This document shows, piece by piece, positions 54,762 through 62,868 of a stretch of 64,000 nucleotides of DNA (positions are counted from its first letter, which is position 1; the number at the start of each line of letters is the position of its first letter). A program made the translations under genes and the position numbers. Source of the DNA: Chryseobacterium oryzae (GTDB taxonomy: Bacteria > Bacteroidota > Bacteroidia > Flavobacteriales > Weeksellaceae); assembly GCF_022811665.1 (NCBI RefSeq), contig NZ_CP094529.1, positions 1,984,001 to 2,048,000 of the forward strand, given 5' to 3'. Below the pieces are notes generated by a model, which worked only from the letters and a program-made list of their open reading frames with translations, was not told where the DNA came from and did no database searches.

Positions 54762-56027
54762 TTATTTCGGCAAACCTATCTGCATAATCTGCAAATCAAA
54801 TTCTTTGGAAGCCACCAGTAAATGATCGAAAATATCTGCCTGAATCTGTTCGAAACGCTTCCATTCTGAATCGTTGGCAAAACAGTAAATTTCCATTGGA
54901 AGTCCTTGCGTGGTAATTTCTAACTGGCGTACCATTATGGTGTTGTCTTTCACTATATCCGGATTGTTTTCTAAATATTTCTGAGCGTAATATCTAAAAA
55001 CTCCAATATTGGTAAGCTGTCTTCCGTTGATGATTTTATTACTGTTCCTCAAATCCATTTTTTCTTTATGAATTTCATCTTCTTTTTTAGCTAAATAATC
55101 AGAAATGAGATTAATGTCCTTCAAACGCTCTATTTCTTCATCGGTTAAAAATTTGAACGAATTAATATTAAAGAAAATTGATTTTTTTATTCTCCGTGTG
55201 TTGGATTCTGACATTACCTGAAGATTTTTAATCTCCGTTGTCAATAAATCATAGGTAGGAACCGAAGAAATTGTTTTATCAAAATTTAAAATCTTTGTAG
55301 TTAAAAGACTTATATCCAATATATTACCTTCAATATTGTATTTAGGAATCCCGATCCAGTCGCCAACTTTCAGGCTTTTAGAGGTTGCAACATGAATCCC
55401 GGTAACGAATCCCAAAATGGTATCCCTGAAAACCAATACCAAAACCGCCGTAATCGCTCCCAAACTCCCTACAATGGTAGTTCCTTTAATTCCGAAAATC
55501 ACACAGATTCCAACAATGGTAAATATGAAGATTCCTAGAATTTTTATGGTTTCGGAAACAGCATTTATCGCCATCACTTTGTAATAATCCTGCTTTATGG
55601 TAAAGTAATATCTGAAACCTTTTAACGCTCTGTAAAGCATACCTGCAAGAATGAATACCATCCCGAGATTAACACTTCTCACGATAAATATCGTAGTATC
55701 TTTCAAAGCTCCTGTAAAAATTGACTGATGAATGCCTCCCACTATTGCCAAAGCGGTAAAATGCGCCAGAGAATTGGTGATTTTAGATTCGTAAACCGAT
55801 TTAATTACCGGAAATCTGTTTTCATCTCTGAAAAATCTAAATACCTGATTGATGATGACTTTAAATATAAAATCGAACAGCAAGAAAATTATCAGCAGCA
55901 ATGTAAGCTTTACAATAATGTGAAATATAAATGCGGTACCTTCCGGTGCTATATTTGAAATATACACATACAACTGCTCACTCTGCTCCTGAAAAAAACT
56001 CTTGGTATCTTTTATTTCGTCTTTCAT
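54762..56027 (-). CDS. MscS-family mechanosensitive ion channel
   Basis: Osmotic safety-valve channel of 421 aa. Several N-terminal membrane helices (about residues 30-180) precede the pore helix and beta-domain seen in GTTIVGSLGAITAVLVLVFRDTILGFVTGIHVATSKSLKVGDWIGIP. The C-terminal alpha/beta domain (about 290-421) is larger than in small MscS, like the YbdG/MscM-type subgroup (RIKKSIFFNINSFKFLTDEEIERLKD). The frame extends to a TTG at 56096, but ATG 56027 gives the better leader. Single gene, divergent from none; queG lies upstream on the same strand. Confidence 0.93.
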   Translation of the reverse strand: MKDEIKDTKSFFQEQSEQLYVYISNIAPEGTAFIFHIIVKLTLLLIIFLLFDFIFKVIINQVFRFFRDENRFPVIKSVYESKITNSLAHFTALAIVGGIHQSIFTGALKDTTIFIVRSVNLGMVFILAGMLYRALKGFRYYFTIKQDYYKVMAINAVSETIKILGIFIFTIVGICVIFGIKGTTIVGSLGAITAVLVLVFRDTILGFVTGIHVATSKSLKVGDWIGIPKYNIEGNILDISLLTTKILNFDKTISSVPTYDLLTTEIKNLQVMSESNTRRIKKSIFFNINSFKFLTDEEIERLKDINLISDYLAKKEDEIHKEKMDLRNSNKIINGRQLTNIGVFRYYAQKYLENNPDIVKDNTIMVRQLEITTQGLPMEIYCFANDSEWKRFEQIQADIFDHLLVASKEFDLQIMQIGLPK

Positions 56028-56189
56028 CCTAAAAAATCGTTTATCATCGAGATTAAACACCCATAATCGTACCTTTTCACCTAATAAAACATACAAAAAT
56101 AATGCGTGAATATTTTACTTACGCAAAATTAGCAATTTCCTGCTGTTTGCCATTTATAACTCAGAAAAATTAAGGTATACTAACCGATC

Positions 56190-57128
<939 letters not shown>

Positions 57129-57138
57129 AGATTTCGTA

Positions 57139-57168
57139 TTGCAAAACTAAGATTATTTTATAAATTTG
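57139..57168 (+). promoter_or_regulatory. Promoter of the rhodanese gene
   Basis: TTG (57139-57141), 19-base spacer, TAAATTTG (57161-57168): both boxes of the Bacteroidota consensus. It places the RNA start near 57174, downstream of the first in-frame codon at 57166. Confidence 0.8.
57142..57149 (-). promoter_or_regulatory. Candidate -7 box of queG
   Basis: Minus-strand TAGTTTTG fits TAnnTTTG, 13 bases upstream of the queG ATG. No -33 TTG is seen. Confidence 0.45.
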
Positions 57169-57237
57169 TTTGTTTTGATTTTCATTATTAGACGAATGGA
57201 AATTCAAATTATTAATTTTAACCAAAAAATAAAAATT

Positions 57238-57516
57238 ATGTCATTAGCAGATGTACTACAAACGGGAAAATATACATTAATCGACGTTCGTGAACCTATG
57301 GAACTTGAAATGGACGGAAATATAGAAGGTGCACAAAATATTCCTTTAGGAGAAGTGGAAGATAGAAAAGACGAAATCTTGTCTATTGAAGGACCGGTAG
57401 TTTTGTTCTGCAGAAGCGGAAACAGAAGCGGAAAAGCTTTGGAATATCTTAACTCTCAAGGTCTAAAAGACGGTTATAACGGCGGAGGCTGGGCAGAATT
57501 AAAATCTCAACTATAA
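57238..57516 (+). CDS. Rhodanese-like domain protein
   Basis: Single-domain sulfurtransferase of 92 aa. The rhodanese fold is complete: LIDVREPMELEMDG after the start, AQNIPLGEVEDR, and the active-site loop LFCRSGNRSGKALEYL with the catalytic cysteine at about residue 61, ending in NGGGWAELKS. The longer open frame from 57166 overlaps the promoter, and ATG 57196 would add the AT-rich stretch IQIINFNQKIKI; ATG 57238, behind an A-rich leader, matches stand-alone rhodaneses best. Role: persulfide transfer or detoxification, target unknown. Confidence 0.9.
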   Translation: MSLADVLQTGKYTLIDVREPMELEMDGNIEGAQNIPLGEVEDRKDEILSIEGPVVLFCRSGNRSGKALEYLNSQGLKDGYNGGGWAELKSQL

Positions 57517-57520
57517 TCTA

Positions 57521-57546
57521 AAAGGAACTTTTGAGTTCCTTTTTTT
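57521..57546 (+). terminator. Terminator after the rhodanese gene
   Basis: 9-bp stem AAAGGAACT / AGTTCCTTT with a 4-base loop and T-run. Confidence 0.95.
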
Positions 57547-57582
57547 ATTGAATGAAGCAAAAAATAAAGCCTAATTTTTAAC

Positions 57583-57614
57583 AAAAAATCCTGTTTTATA
57601 AAACAGGATTTTTT
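57583..57614 (-). terminator. Terminator that includes the nitronate monooxygenase stop codon
   Basis: 16-bp palindrome (arms AAAAAATCCTGTTTTA and its complement). On the minus strand the 5' arm covers the last codons and stop of the gene, and the 3' arm ends in six T. Confidence 0.85.
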
Positions 57615-58585
57615 GTATCATTAAATTCTTTTATCAAATTTTCGAAAACTTTTTCTACCGGAAGAATTTCATCAATTAAAGCAGAAACCTGACCAATTTC
57701 CAGTTCGCCTTCAATCATATCGCCTTCAAACATTCCTCTTTTAGCCCTTGCTCTTCCCAAAGATGCAATCAAAGCTTCGGCATTTCTTCCTTCATCATAT
57801 ATTTTTTCCAGTTCATTATAGAAATTATTTTTTACCATTCTTACAGGAGCGAGTTCCTTCAATGTAAGTTGGGTATCGCCTTCTTTAAGCTCTGTAATTT
57901 TATCTTTCCAGTTGTTATGCGAACTTGCCTCTTGTGTTGCAGCAAAACGGCTTCCAATCTGCACTCCGTCTGCTCCGAGAATCATAGCAGCTTTCATTTG
58001 AGAGCCTAATCCTATCCCGCCTGCTGCAATTAGCGGCTTTGAAATATTTCTTTTTACATTCGGAATAAGGCAAAGTGTTGTTGTTTCGTCTCTTCCATTA
58101 TGTCCGCCAGCTTCAAAACCTTCAGCGACAATTGCATCAACGCCTGCATCTTCACATTTCACCGCAAATTTTGTAGATGAAACCACATGGGCAACTTTAA
58201 TCTCTTCTTTCTGTAAAGTTTCCGTAAAGGTTTTGGGATTTCCGGCAGAAGTAAAGACTATTTTCACTTCCTCTTCCAAAATAATATTGATAATTTCTTC
58301 TAAATTAGGGTAAAGCAATGCTACATTAACCCCGAAAGGTTTGCTCGTAGCTTTTTTACATTTCTGAATATTTTCGCGCAAAATATCGGGATACATACTT
58401 GCAGAACCAATTAAGCCCAAACCTCCGCAATTGGAAACTGCAGATGCCAAACGCCATCCCGAATGCCAAATCATTCCGCCCTGAATAATAGGATATTTTA
58501 TATTGAAAAGTTCTGTAATTCTATTACTATTTTCCTGCATATCATGAAGCTTTTTAGCCGTTCCGAAATCTATAAAGTTACTCAT
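57596..58585 (-). CDS. Nitronate monooxygenase-like FMN enzyme
   Basis: FMN-dependent oxidoreductase of the 2-nitropropane dioxygenase/FabK-like family, 329 aa. Landmarks: YPIIQGGMIWHSGWRLASAVSNCGGLGLIGSASM near residue 28, KPFGVNVALLYP, the substrate-base region VDAIVAEGFEAGGHNGRDETTT with a conserved His, and the FMN-phosphate site AAGGIGLGSQMKAAMILGADGVQIGSRFAAT. The reaction is likely oxidation of nitroalkanes or a related detoxification. ATG 58585 was chosen; the upstream TTG/ATG extension to 58624 is not conserved-looking. Ends in a terminator overlapping its stop. Confidence 0.92.
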   Translation of the reverse strand: MSNFIDFGTAKKLHDMQENSNRITELFNIKYPIIQGGMIWHSGWRLASAVSNCGGLGLIGSASMYPDILRENIQKCKKATSKPFGVNVALLYPNLEEIINIILEEEVKIVFTSAGNPKTFTETLQKEEIKVAHVVSSTKFAVKCEDAGVDAIVAEGFEAGGHNGRDETTTLCLIPNVKRNISKPLIAAGGIGLGSQMKAAMILGADGVQIGSRFAATQEASSHNNWKDKITELKEGDTQLTLKELAPVRMVKNNFYNELEKIYDEGRNAEALIASLGRARAKRGMFEGDMIEGELEIGQVSALIDEILPVEKVFENLIKEFNDTKNPVL

Positions 58586-58621
58586 AGCGTAAAAATACCA
58601 AATTTTATTGACGTCTGAAAA

Positions 58622-58650
58622 CAAAAAACCTTCAGAAGATCTGAAGGTTT
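58622..58650 (-). terminator. Terminator after the SurA-like gene
   Basis: 10-bp stem AAACCTTCAG / CTGAAGGTTT with a 5-base loop; T-run on the minus strand. Confidence 0.92.
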
Positions 58651-58656
58651 CGGTAT

Positions 58657-60024
58657 TTATTTTTTTACTGTTTCTTTTTTCCAGTTGGCACTGAAATTAC
58701 AGTTATCGTATCTGCTGTCTATTTTAATAAAGGTTGTAGGCAATTTAGTATTCACATACTTCTCTACCATTTCGTTTTTTCTTTTATTAAGAGCCATTTG
58801 TTTTATCCTGTCGTAATCGGTTTCCAGTTGTATATGATGGGCAGGAATTACATCTTCAATTTTTATGATTTTAACTACTTTTCTGTCGCGGTCTATCACA
58901 TCATCAAATGCTGTGGTAATATCTCCTTTATTTAAACCTGCAAGTTCATAAGTAACGGTTCCCGCTAGGCTTTCTCTTTCAATTTTGTTGGAACCATCAG
59001 CTCCAGAGAGAACGCCGGCGTTGAATTTCGTTCTTTTATCATCCGAATATTTGAAAGCTGCATCTTTAAACGTAATTTTCTGATTTAAAATTAACCCTCT
59101 AATGCTGTCTAATTTTTTTCTCGCAGATGCCATTTCTGAGTCTGTCGGAATTGCCTTTAGAAGAATGTGTCTTGCATCGTAATTTTTACCGGACTTCTTC
59201 ACCAACTGTATAATATGGTAACCAAATTCAGATTCTATAGGATCTGAAATTTCGCCCTCCTGCAAATTGAGAGCAGCAGCCTCAAAAGGCTTCACCATCT
59301 GTCCTTTGCTGATGTTTTTATATAAACCACCATTTGCAGCAGAACCCTCATCTTCAGAATAAATTCTTGCCTGACTTTCAAAAGTTTCTCCGCCTTGGAT
59401 CTCTGCTTTTATTTTTTTAAGCTTGTCGATTAATTCGTTTTTATGAGCTTCTGTAAGTTCAGGATACATCATAATCTGCGATAAAGAAACTTCATCTTTT
59501 ACTTCCGGAAGCTGAGACTTGTATAAATTATAAAAATCGGTAACCTCGTTTGGAGTAACATCTGCTTTATCGGTAATTCTTTTATATTTTTCTTGTCCGT
59601 AATACTGATCTGTATCAATTTTTTCTATTGCATTTTTCAGTTCATACGAAGTTCTGAATTTATATGCTGCAAGCATCGTTTTTTCGTCCGGAAACTGAGA
59701 AAGAAACTGCTTATATTTTGCGTTTACTTGTTCTTTAATTGCTGCAGAACGGTTTTCAATAAGGGTATCTTTTTTAGCGGCATACACCAAAAACTTATTG
59801 TTGATGAGACGTTCCAAAAATTCACATCTGTTGGTTGTGGCAATCCCCTGCTGTTTTCCGTAGTTAATTTGCTCATCAACATCAGATTCTAATACGATTT
59901 CATCGCCAATTACGGCTGCGATACCATCTACCAACTGTCCTTTTTTAAGCTGGGCATTTATGTTTAGCGAACAAAACATCATCAACACTCCAAGAAGAAA
60001 AGTGATTTTTAGTTTATTTGTCAT
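58657..60024 (-). CDS. SurA-like periplasmic peptidylprolyl isomerase
   Basis: Periplasmic chaperone for outer-membrane proteins, 455 aa. A signal peptide ends near NINAQ (residue 25). The SurA N-terminal chaperone region follows (VDGIAAVIGDEIVLESDVDEQ), then two parvulin-type domains: one starting around residue 175 (DEVSLSQIMMYPELTEAHKN, GGLYKNISKGQMVKPFEAAAL, GYHIIQLVKK) and one at about 285 (NYDARHILLKAIPTDSEMASA). A complete two-box promoter lies at 60077-60046. It is the best candidate for barrel-protein folding for the porins encoded in the window. Confidence 0.93.
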   Translation of the reverse strand: MTNKLKITFLLGVLMMFCSLNINAQLKKGQLVDGIAAVIGDEIVLESDVDEQINYGKQQGIATTNRCEFLERLINNKFLVYAAKKDTLIENRSAAIKEQVNAKYKQFLSQFPDEKTMLAAYKFRTSYELKNAIEKIDTDQYYGQEKYKRITDKADVTPNEVTDFYNLYKSQLPEVKDEVSLSQIMMYPELTEAHKNELIDKLKKIKAEIQGGETFESQARIYSEDEGSAANGGLYKNISKGQMVKPFEAAALNLQEGEISDPIESEFGYHIIQLVKKSGKNYDARHILLKAIPTDSEMASARKKLDSIRGLILNQKITFKDAAFKYSDDKRTKFNAGVLSGADGSNKIERESLAGTVTYELAGLNKGDITTAFDDVIDRDRKVVKIIKIEDVIPAHHIQLETDYDRIKQMALNKRKNEMVEKYVNTKLPTTFIKIDSRYDNCNFSANWKKETVKK

Positions 60025-60045
60025 TTCAAATTTTTAAACAAGTTG

Positions 60046-60077
60046 CAAAATTATAATTCTTAGCGAATTGCACTCAA
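60046..60077 (-). promoter_or_regulatory. Promoter of the SurA-like gene
   Basis: Minus strand: TTG (60077-60075), 21-base spacer, TAATTTTG (60053-60046). Full Bacteroidota consensus; RNA start about 18 bases before the ATG. Confidence 0.78.
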
Positions 60078-60112
60078 TTTTTTATTATAAATATTTCTTA
60101 AAAAAAGGAATA

Positions 60113-61036
60113 TTACTGAAGTTCTACATTAAAAGTTGTTAATTCCTTAAACTGTGCAAGTCTGTTGGTAATATCTGCTTCGGTTACCTGCTGCAATCTT
60201 TCTGTACCGAATTTTTCTACAGTAAATGATGCCATTGCAGAACCTACAATAAGAGCAGACTTCATCGTATCGAAATCGAATTTTCCTTTTTTAGCAAGAT
60301 AAGCTGCAAAACCACCCGCAAAAGTATCTCCTGCACCTGTAGGATCGAAAACATCTTCTAAAGGAAGTGCCGGAATCGCAAAAATCTTATTATCATGAAA
60401 TAAAAGTGCTCCGTGCTCACCTTTTTTAATGATGACAAATTTAGGCCCCATTTCATGAATATTCTTAGCTGCTTTAACCAAAGAATATTCTCCGGAAAGC
60501 TGTCTTGCTTCTTCATCGTTGATGCTGATTACATCTGTTTTTGCAATCATCTGCTCCAAGATATCCATCGCAGAATCCATCCAGAAATTCATGGTATCAA
60601 GAATTACAAGTTTAGGACGGGCGTTCATTTTCTCAAGAACAGAAAGCTGTACTCCGGGATGAAGATTTCCCAACAACAAAATCTCTGCATCCTGCATAGA
60701 ATTTGGGATTTTTGGATCAAAATTTTCCAAAACATTCACTTCTGTTGCCAAAGTATCTCTGGTATTGAGATCATTATGATATTTTCCTGCCCAAAAAAAG
60801 GTTTTACCATCTTTTACGATTTCAATACCTTCAATATTTACGTTTCTTTTGTTGAACATATCCAGGTGCTCTTGTGGAAAATCGCCTCCCACTACAGAAA
60901 CAATCCCAGAATTTACTCCTAAAATAGAAGATGTAATACCTATATAAGTTGCTGCTCCTCCTAAAATTTTATCTGTCTTACCAAACGGCGTCTCAATTGC
61001 ATCAAATGCCACGCTTCCTACGACTAATAGTTTCAT
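60113..61036 (-). CDS. PfkB-family carbohydrate/nucleoside kinase
   Basis: Ribokinase-like kinase of 307 aa. N-terminal substrate motif GGAATYIGITSSIL near residue 27, the middle ILDTMNFWMDSAMDIL, and the C-terminal PfkB signature DPTGAGDTFAGGFAAYL near residue 235 with the anion hole and catalytic Asp. It phosphorylates a sugar or nucleoside; the close spacing of substrate residues does not let me say which. Lies between the SurA-like gene and gldD on the minus strand with short gaps, but no operon link is proven. Confidence 0.92.
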   Translation of the reverse strand: MKLLVVGSVAFDAIETPFGKTDKILGGAATYIGITSSILGVNSGIVSVVGGDFPQEHLDMFNKRNVNIEGIEIVKDGKTFFWAGKYHNDLNTRDTLATEVNVLENFDPKIPNSMQDAEILLLGNLHPGVQLSVLEKMNARPKLVILDTMNFWMDSAMDILEQMIAKTDVISINDEEARQLSGEYSLVKAAKNIHEMGPKFVIIKKGEHGALLFHDNKIFAIPALPLEDVFDPTGAGDTFAGGFAAYLAKKGKFDFDTMKSALIVGSAMASFTVEKFGTERLQQVTEADITNRLAQFKELTTFNVELQ

Positions 61037-61117
61037 ATGTATTTTATATATTATTTAAAGGTAATCATCCACCGCATTTTTATTTCTCGTCATGCGATTT
61101 CTTAATCTTAATTCATT

Positions 61118-61675
61118 TTATTTTTTCCATTCGAATGTATCCAGAAGATGAATAACATCTCTTTTGATGTAATCTATTGCCGGAGCAAGAGAGTCTGGTT
61201 TTGGTCTGGAGTTGAAATATAAATATCCTGTTACAAAATGTTTTGTGCTGTCTGTAGCATAAAACTGTAAATTGGATGCAGCCTGACCTTTCAGTTCATA
61301 AAAATTGCCGTACACTTTTCTATCCGGATATTCGAAAGACTTGGTATCTATTGAACTTGCCTTAATGGTATGTTTATAAACCATTTTTTCTGTTTCCTGA
61401 ATTTGTTGGGCAAAGTCATTATTTATAGGATAATAGGTAAGAAAAATCTTTGCTTTCATTTTGGGATAATTCAGATAATACCAACAAGGTTTTTTAGCAT
61501 CATAAATCTTAGCAAAATCTGAAATTTCGAAAGAATAATTGCAGTTGGGATCGAACTTTTTATATTTCGGAGCCGGATATTCTAGTCTAAGCTCACCATA
61601 AGGCTTTGGCGATGCTTCCTTACCGCAGGAAATAATAAGCATTGAAACAAAAAGAAAAATGATTTTTTTTATCAT
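61118..61675 (-). CDS. gldD: Gliding motility lipoprotein GldD
   Basis: Lipoprotein needed for gliding and tied to type IX secretion in Flavobacterium. The 185-aa product has a signal peptide with lipobox MLIISC (Cys about residue 17) and the GldD landmarks PYGELRLEYPAPKYKKFD, KPCWYYLNYPKMKAKIFLTYYP, DRKVYGNFYELKGQAASNLQFYATDS and FYFNSRPKPDSLAP-like (here YLYFNSRPKPDSL). ATG 61675 is preferred over the upstream codon at 61723, which would bury the lipobox. It follows mutY by 51 bases. In Flavobacterium the usual order is mutY, ssb, gldE, gldD; ssb and gldE are not here. Confidence 0.9.
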   Translation of the reverse strand: MIKKIIFLFVSMLIISCGKEASPKPYGELRLEYPAPKYKKFDPNCNYSFEISDFAKIYDAKKPCWYYLNYPKMKAKIFLTYYPINNDFAQQIQETEKMVYKHTIKASSIDTKSFEYPDRKVYGNFYELKGQAASNLQFYATDSTKHFVTGYLYFNSRPKPDSLAPAIDYIKRDVIHLLDTFEWKK

Positions 61676-61726
61676 TTGGCAAAAATACAAATTAGATTTG
61701 ATTTCGTCTAACTTACACTTCAAATT

Positions 61727-62752
61727 TCAGTCTTTCAGCAGATTTTGAATATAGTTTTCTAAAGGTTTAGGAAATGATCTGTTTACGGAAGATTCTAAAT
61801 CTGTCACTAAATAATCATGTTCCGAAACAAAATGATCCCAAATTTCGTTGGATGTTACCTCAACATCATAGATATCTATACTTAAATTTTTATGGGTAAG
61901 CTTATGCTGAAAAGTTTTACATCCTTTGCTGAACTGCTGTAAAACTTCTGGAATGGCAGTTGGAAATTCAAATAATTTTTTCCAGATAAAATCATCTTTT
62001 CTTTGCTGAATTAAAAACTGTTCTTCCCGATGCACAAAAAAGTATTGCAAATTCAGATTTTCGCTTTTTATTTTTTTTGTTTTTACCGGAAATTGGGAAG
62101 TTTTCTGTAAAGAAAATGCGATACAATCCTCATTAAGCGGACAATCTCCGCACAACGGATTTCTTGGCTTACAGATTTCCGAACCCAAATCCATCATTGC
62201 CTGATTAAAATCTCCAACATTATTTGGCATGATCCTATAAGATAATTCCGAAAAATATGCAAATGCCCGAGAGGACGAAACATCAAAATCGTCTGCAAAA
62301 ATACGACTCAAAACTCTGTAAAAATTACCATCAACAGCTGGCATTTTTCCTTTAAAACAAATACTAGAAACTGCAGCAGCAGTATATTTTCCAATACCTT
62401 TAAGTTTCAGAATTTCTTCGTACTGAGATGGAAAAATGCCATTGTAATCTGATATAATCTGTTTTGCCGCTTTATGAATATTAATTGCTCTGGAATAATA
62501 TCCCAAACCTTTCCAATACAGTAAAACCTCATCTTCTGAAGCTTCTGCCAATGTTTTTACATCTGGAAATCTTTCTACAAATCTATTGTAATGATTAAGC
62601 CCCTGTAAAATTCTTGTTTGCTGAAAAACAATCTCACAAATCCAAATCTTGTACGGATCTTTGGTCTTTCTAAAAGGAAGATCTCGCGCATTTTGATAAT
62701 ACCAGTTGAGCAGTTTTGTACCTATATGGAGCAAATCGTGGTTATTTTTCAA
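61727..62752 (-). CDS. mutY: A/G-specific adenine DNA glycosylase, TTG start
   Basis: Removes adenine mispaired with 8-oxoguanine. The 341-aa product has the helix-hairpin-helix LKGIGKYTAAAVSSICF near residue 115, catalytic Glu in ICEIVFQQTRILQG and catalytic Asp in VDGNFYRVLSRIF, the [4Fe-4S] cluster C-x6-C-x2-C-x5-C (CKPRNPLCGDCPLNEDC), and a C-terminal NUDIX-like recognition domain. The frame meets an in-frame TAA two codons above the TTG at 62752, with no ATG before the conserved GTKLLNWYYQ, so TTG must be the start (or ATT/CTC, less likely). gldD follows. Confidence 0.95.
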   Translation of the reverse strand: MKNNHDLLHIGTKLLNWYYQNARDLPFRKTKDPYKIWICEIVFQQTRILQGLNHYNRFVERFPDVKTLAEASEDEVLLYWKGLGYYSRAINIHKAAKQIISDYNGIFPSQYEEILKLKGIGKYTAAAVSSICFKGKMPAVDGNFYRVLSRIFADDFDVSSSRAFAYFSELSYRIMPNNVGDFNQAMMDLGSEICKPRNPLCGDCPLNEDCIAFSLQKTSQFPVKTKKIKSENLNLQYFFVHREEQFLIQQRKDDFIWKKLFEFPTAIPEVLQQFSKGCKTFQHKLTHKNLSIDIYDVEVTSNEIWDHFVSEHDYLVTDLESSVNRSFPKPLENYIQNLLKD

Positions 62753-62818
62753 GTGTTATGAGAATAAAATTGTAGGGTGCAAAGATAGATATTGTTATTT
62801 CTTTTTAAGAATAGAAAA

Positions 62819-62853
62819 AAAATAAAAAAGCTGTCCTTTTTACAAGACAGCTT
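62819..62853 (-). terminator. Terminator after the M13 peptidase gene
   Basis: 8-bp stem AAGCTGTC / GACAGCTT followed on the minus strand by TTTTTTATTTTTTTT. Confidence 0.9.
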
Positions 62854-62868
62854 CATTTTTTATTAAAA

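Noticed and set aside
56028..56096. Longer N-terminus of the mechanosensitive channel
   Set aside because: It starts at TTG and adds non-conserved-looking residues; ATG 56027 with MKDEIKDTKSFF is more typical.
61680..61687. TATTTTTG -7-like box (minus strand) before gldD
   Set aside because: It would place the RNA start on the gldD ATG itself and has no -33 partner. gldD is more likely read through from mutY.
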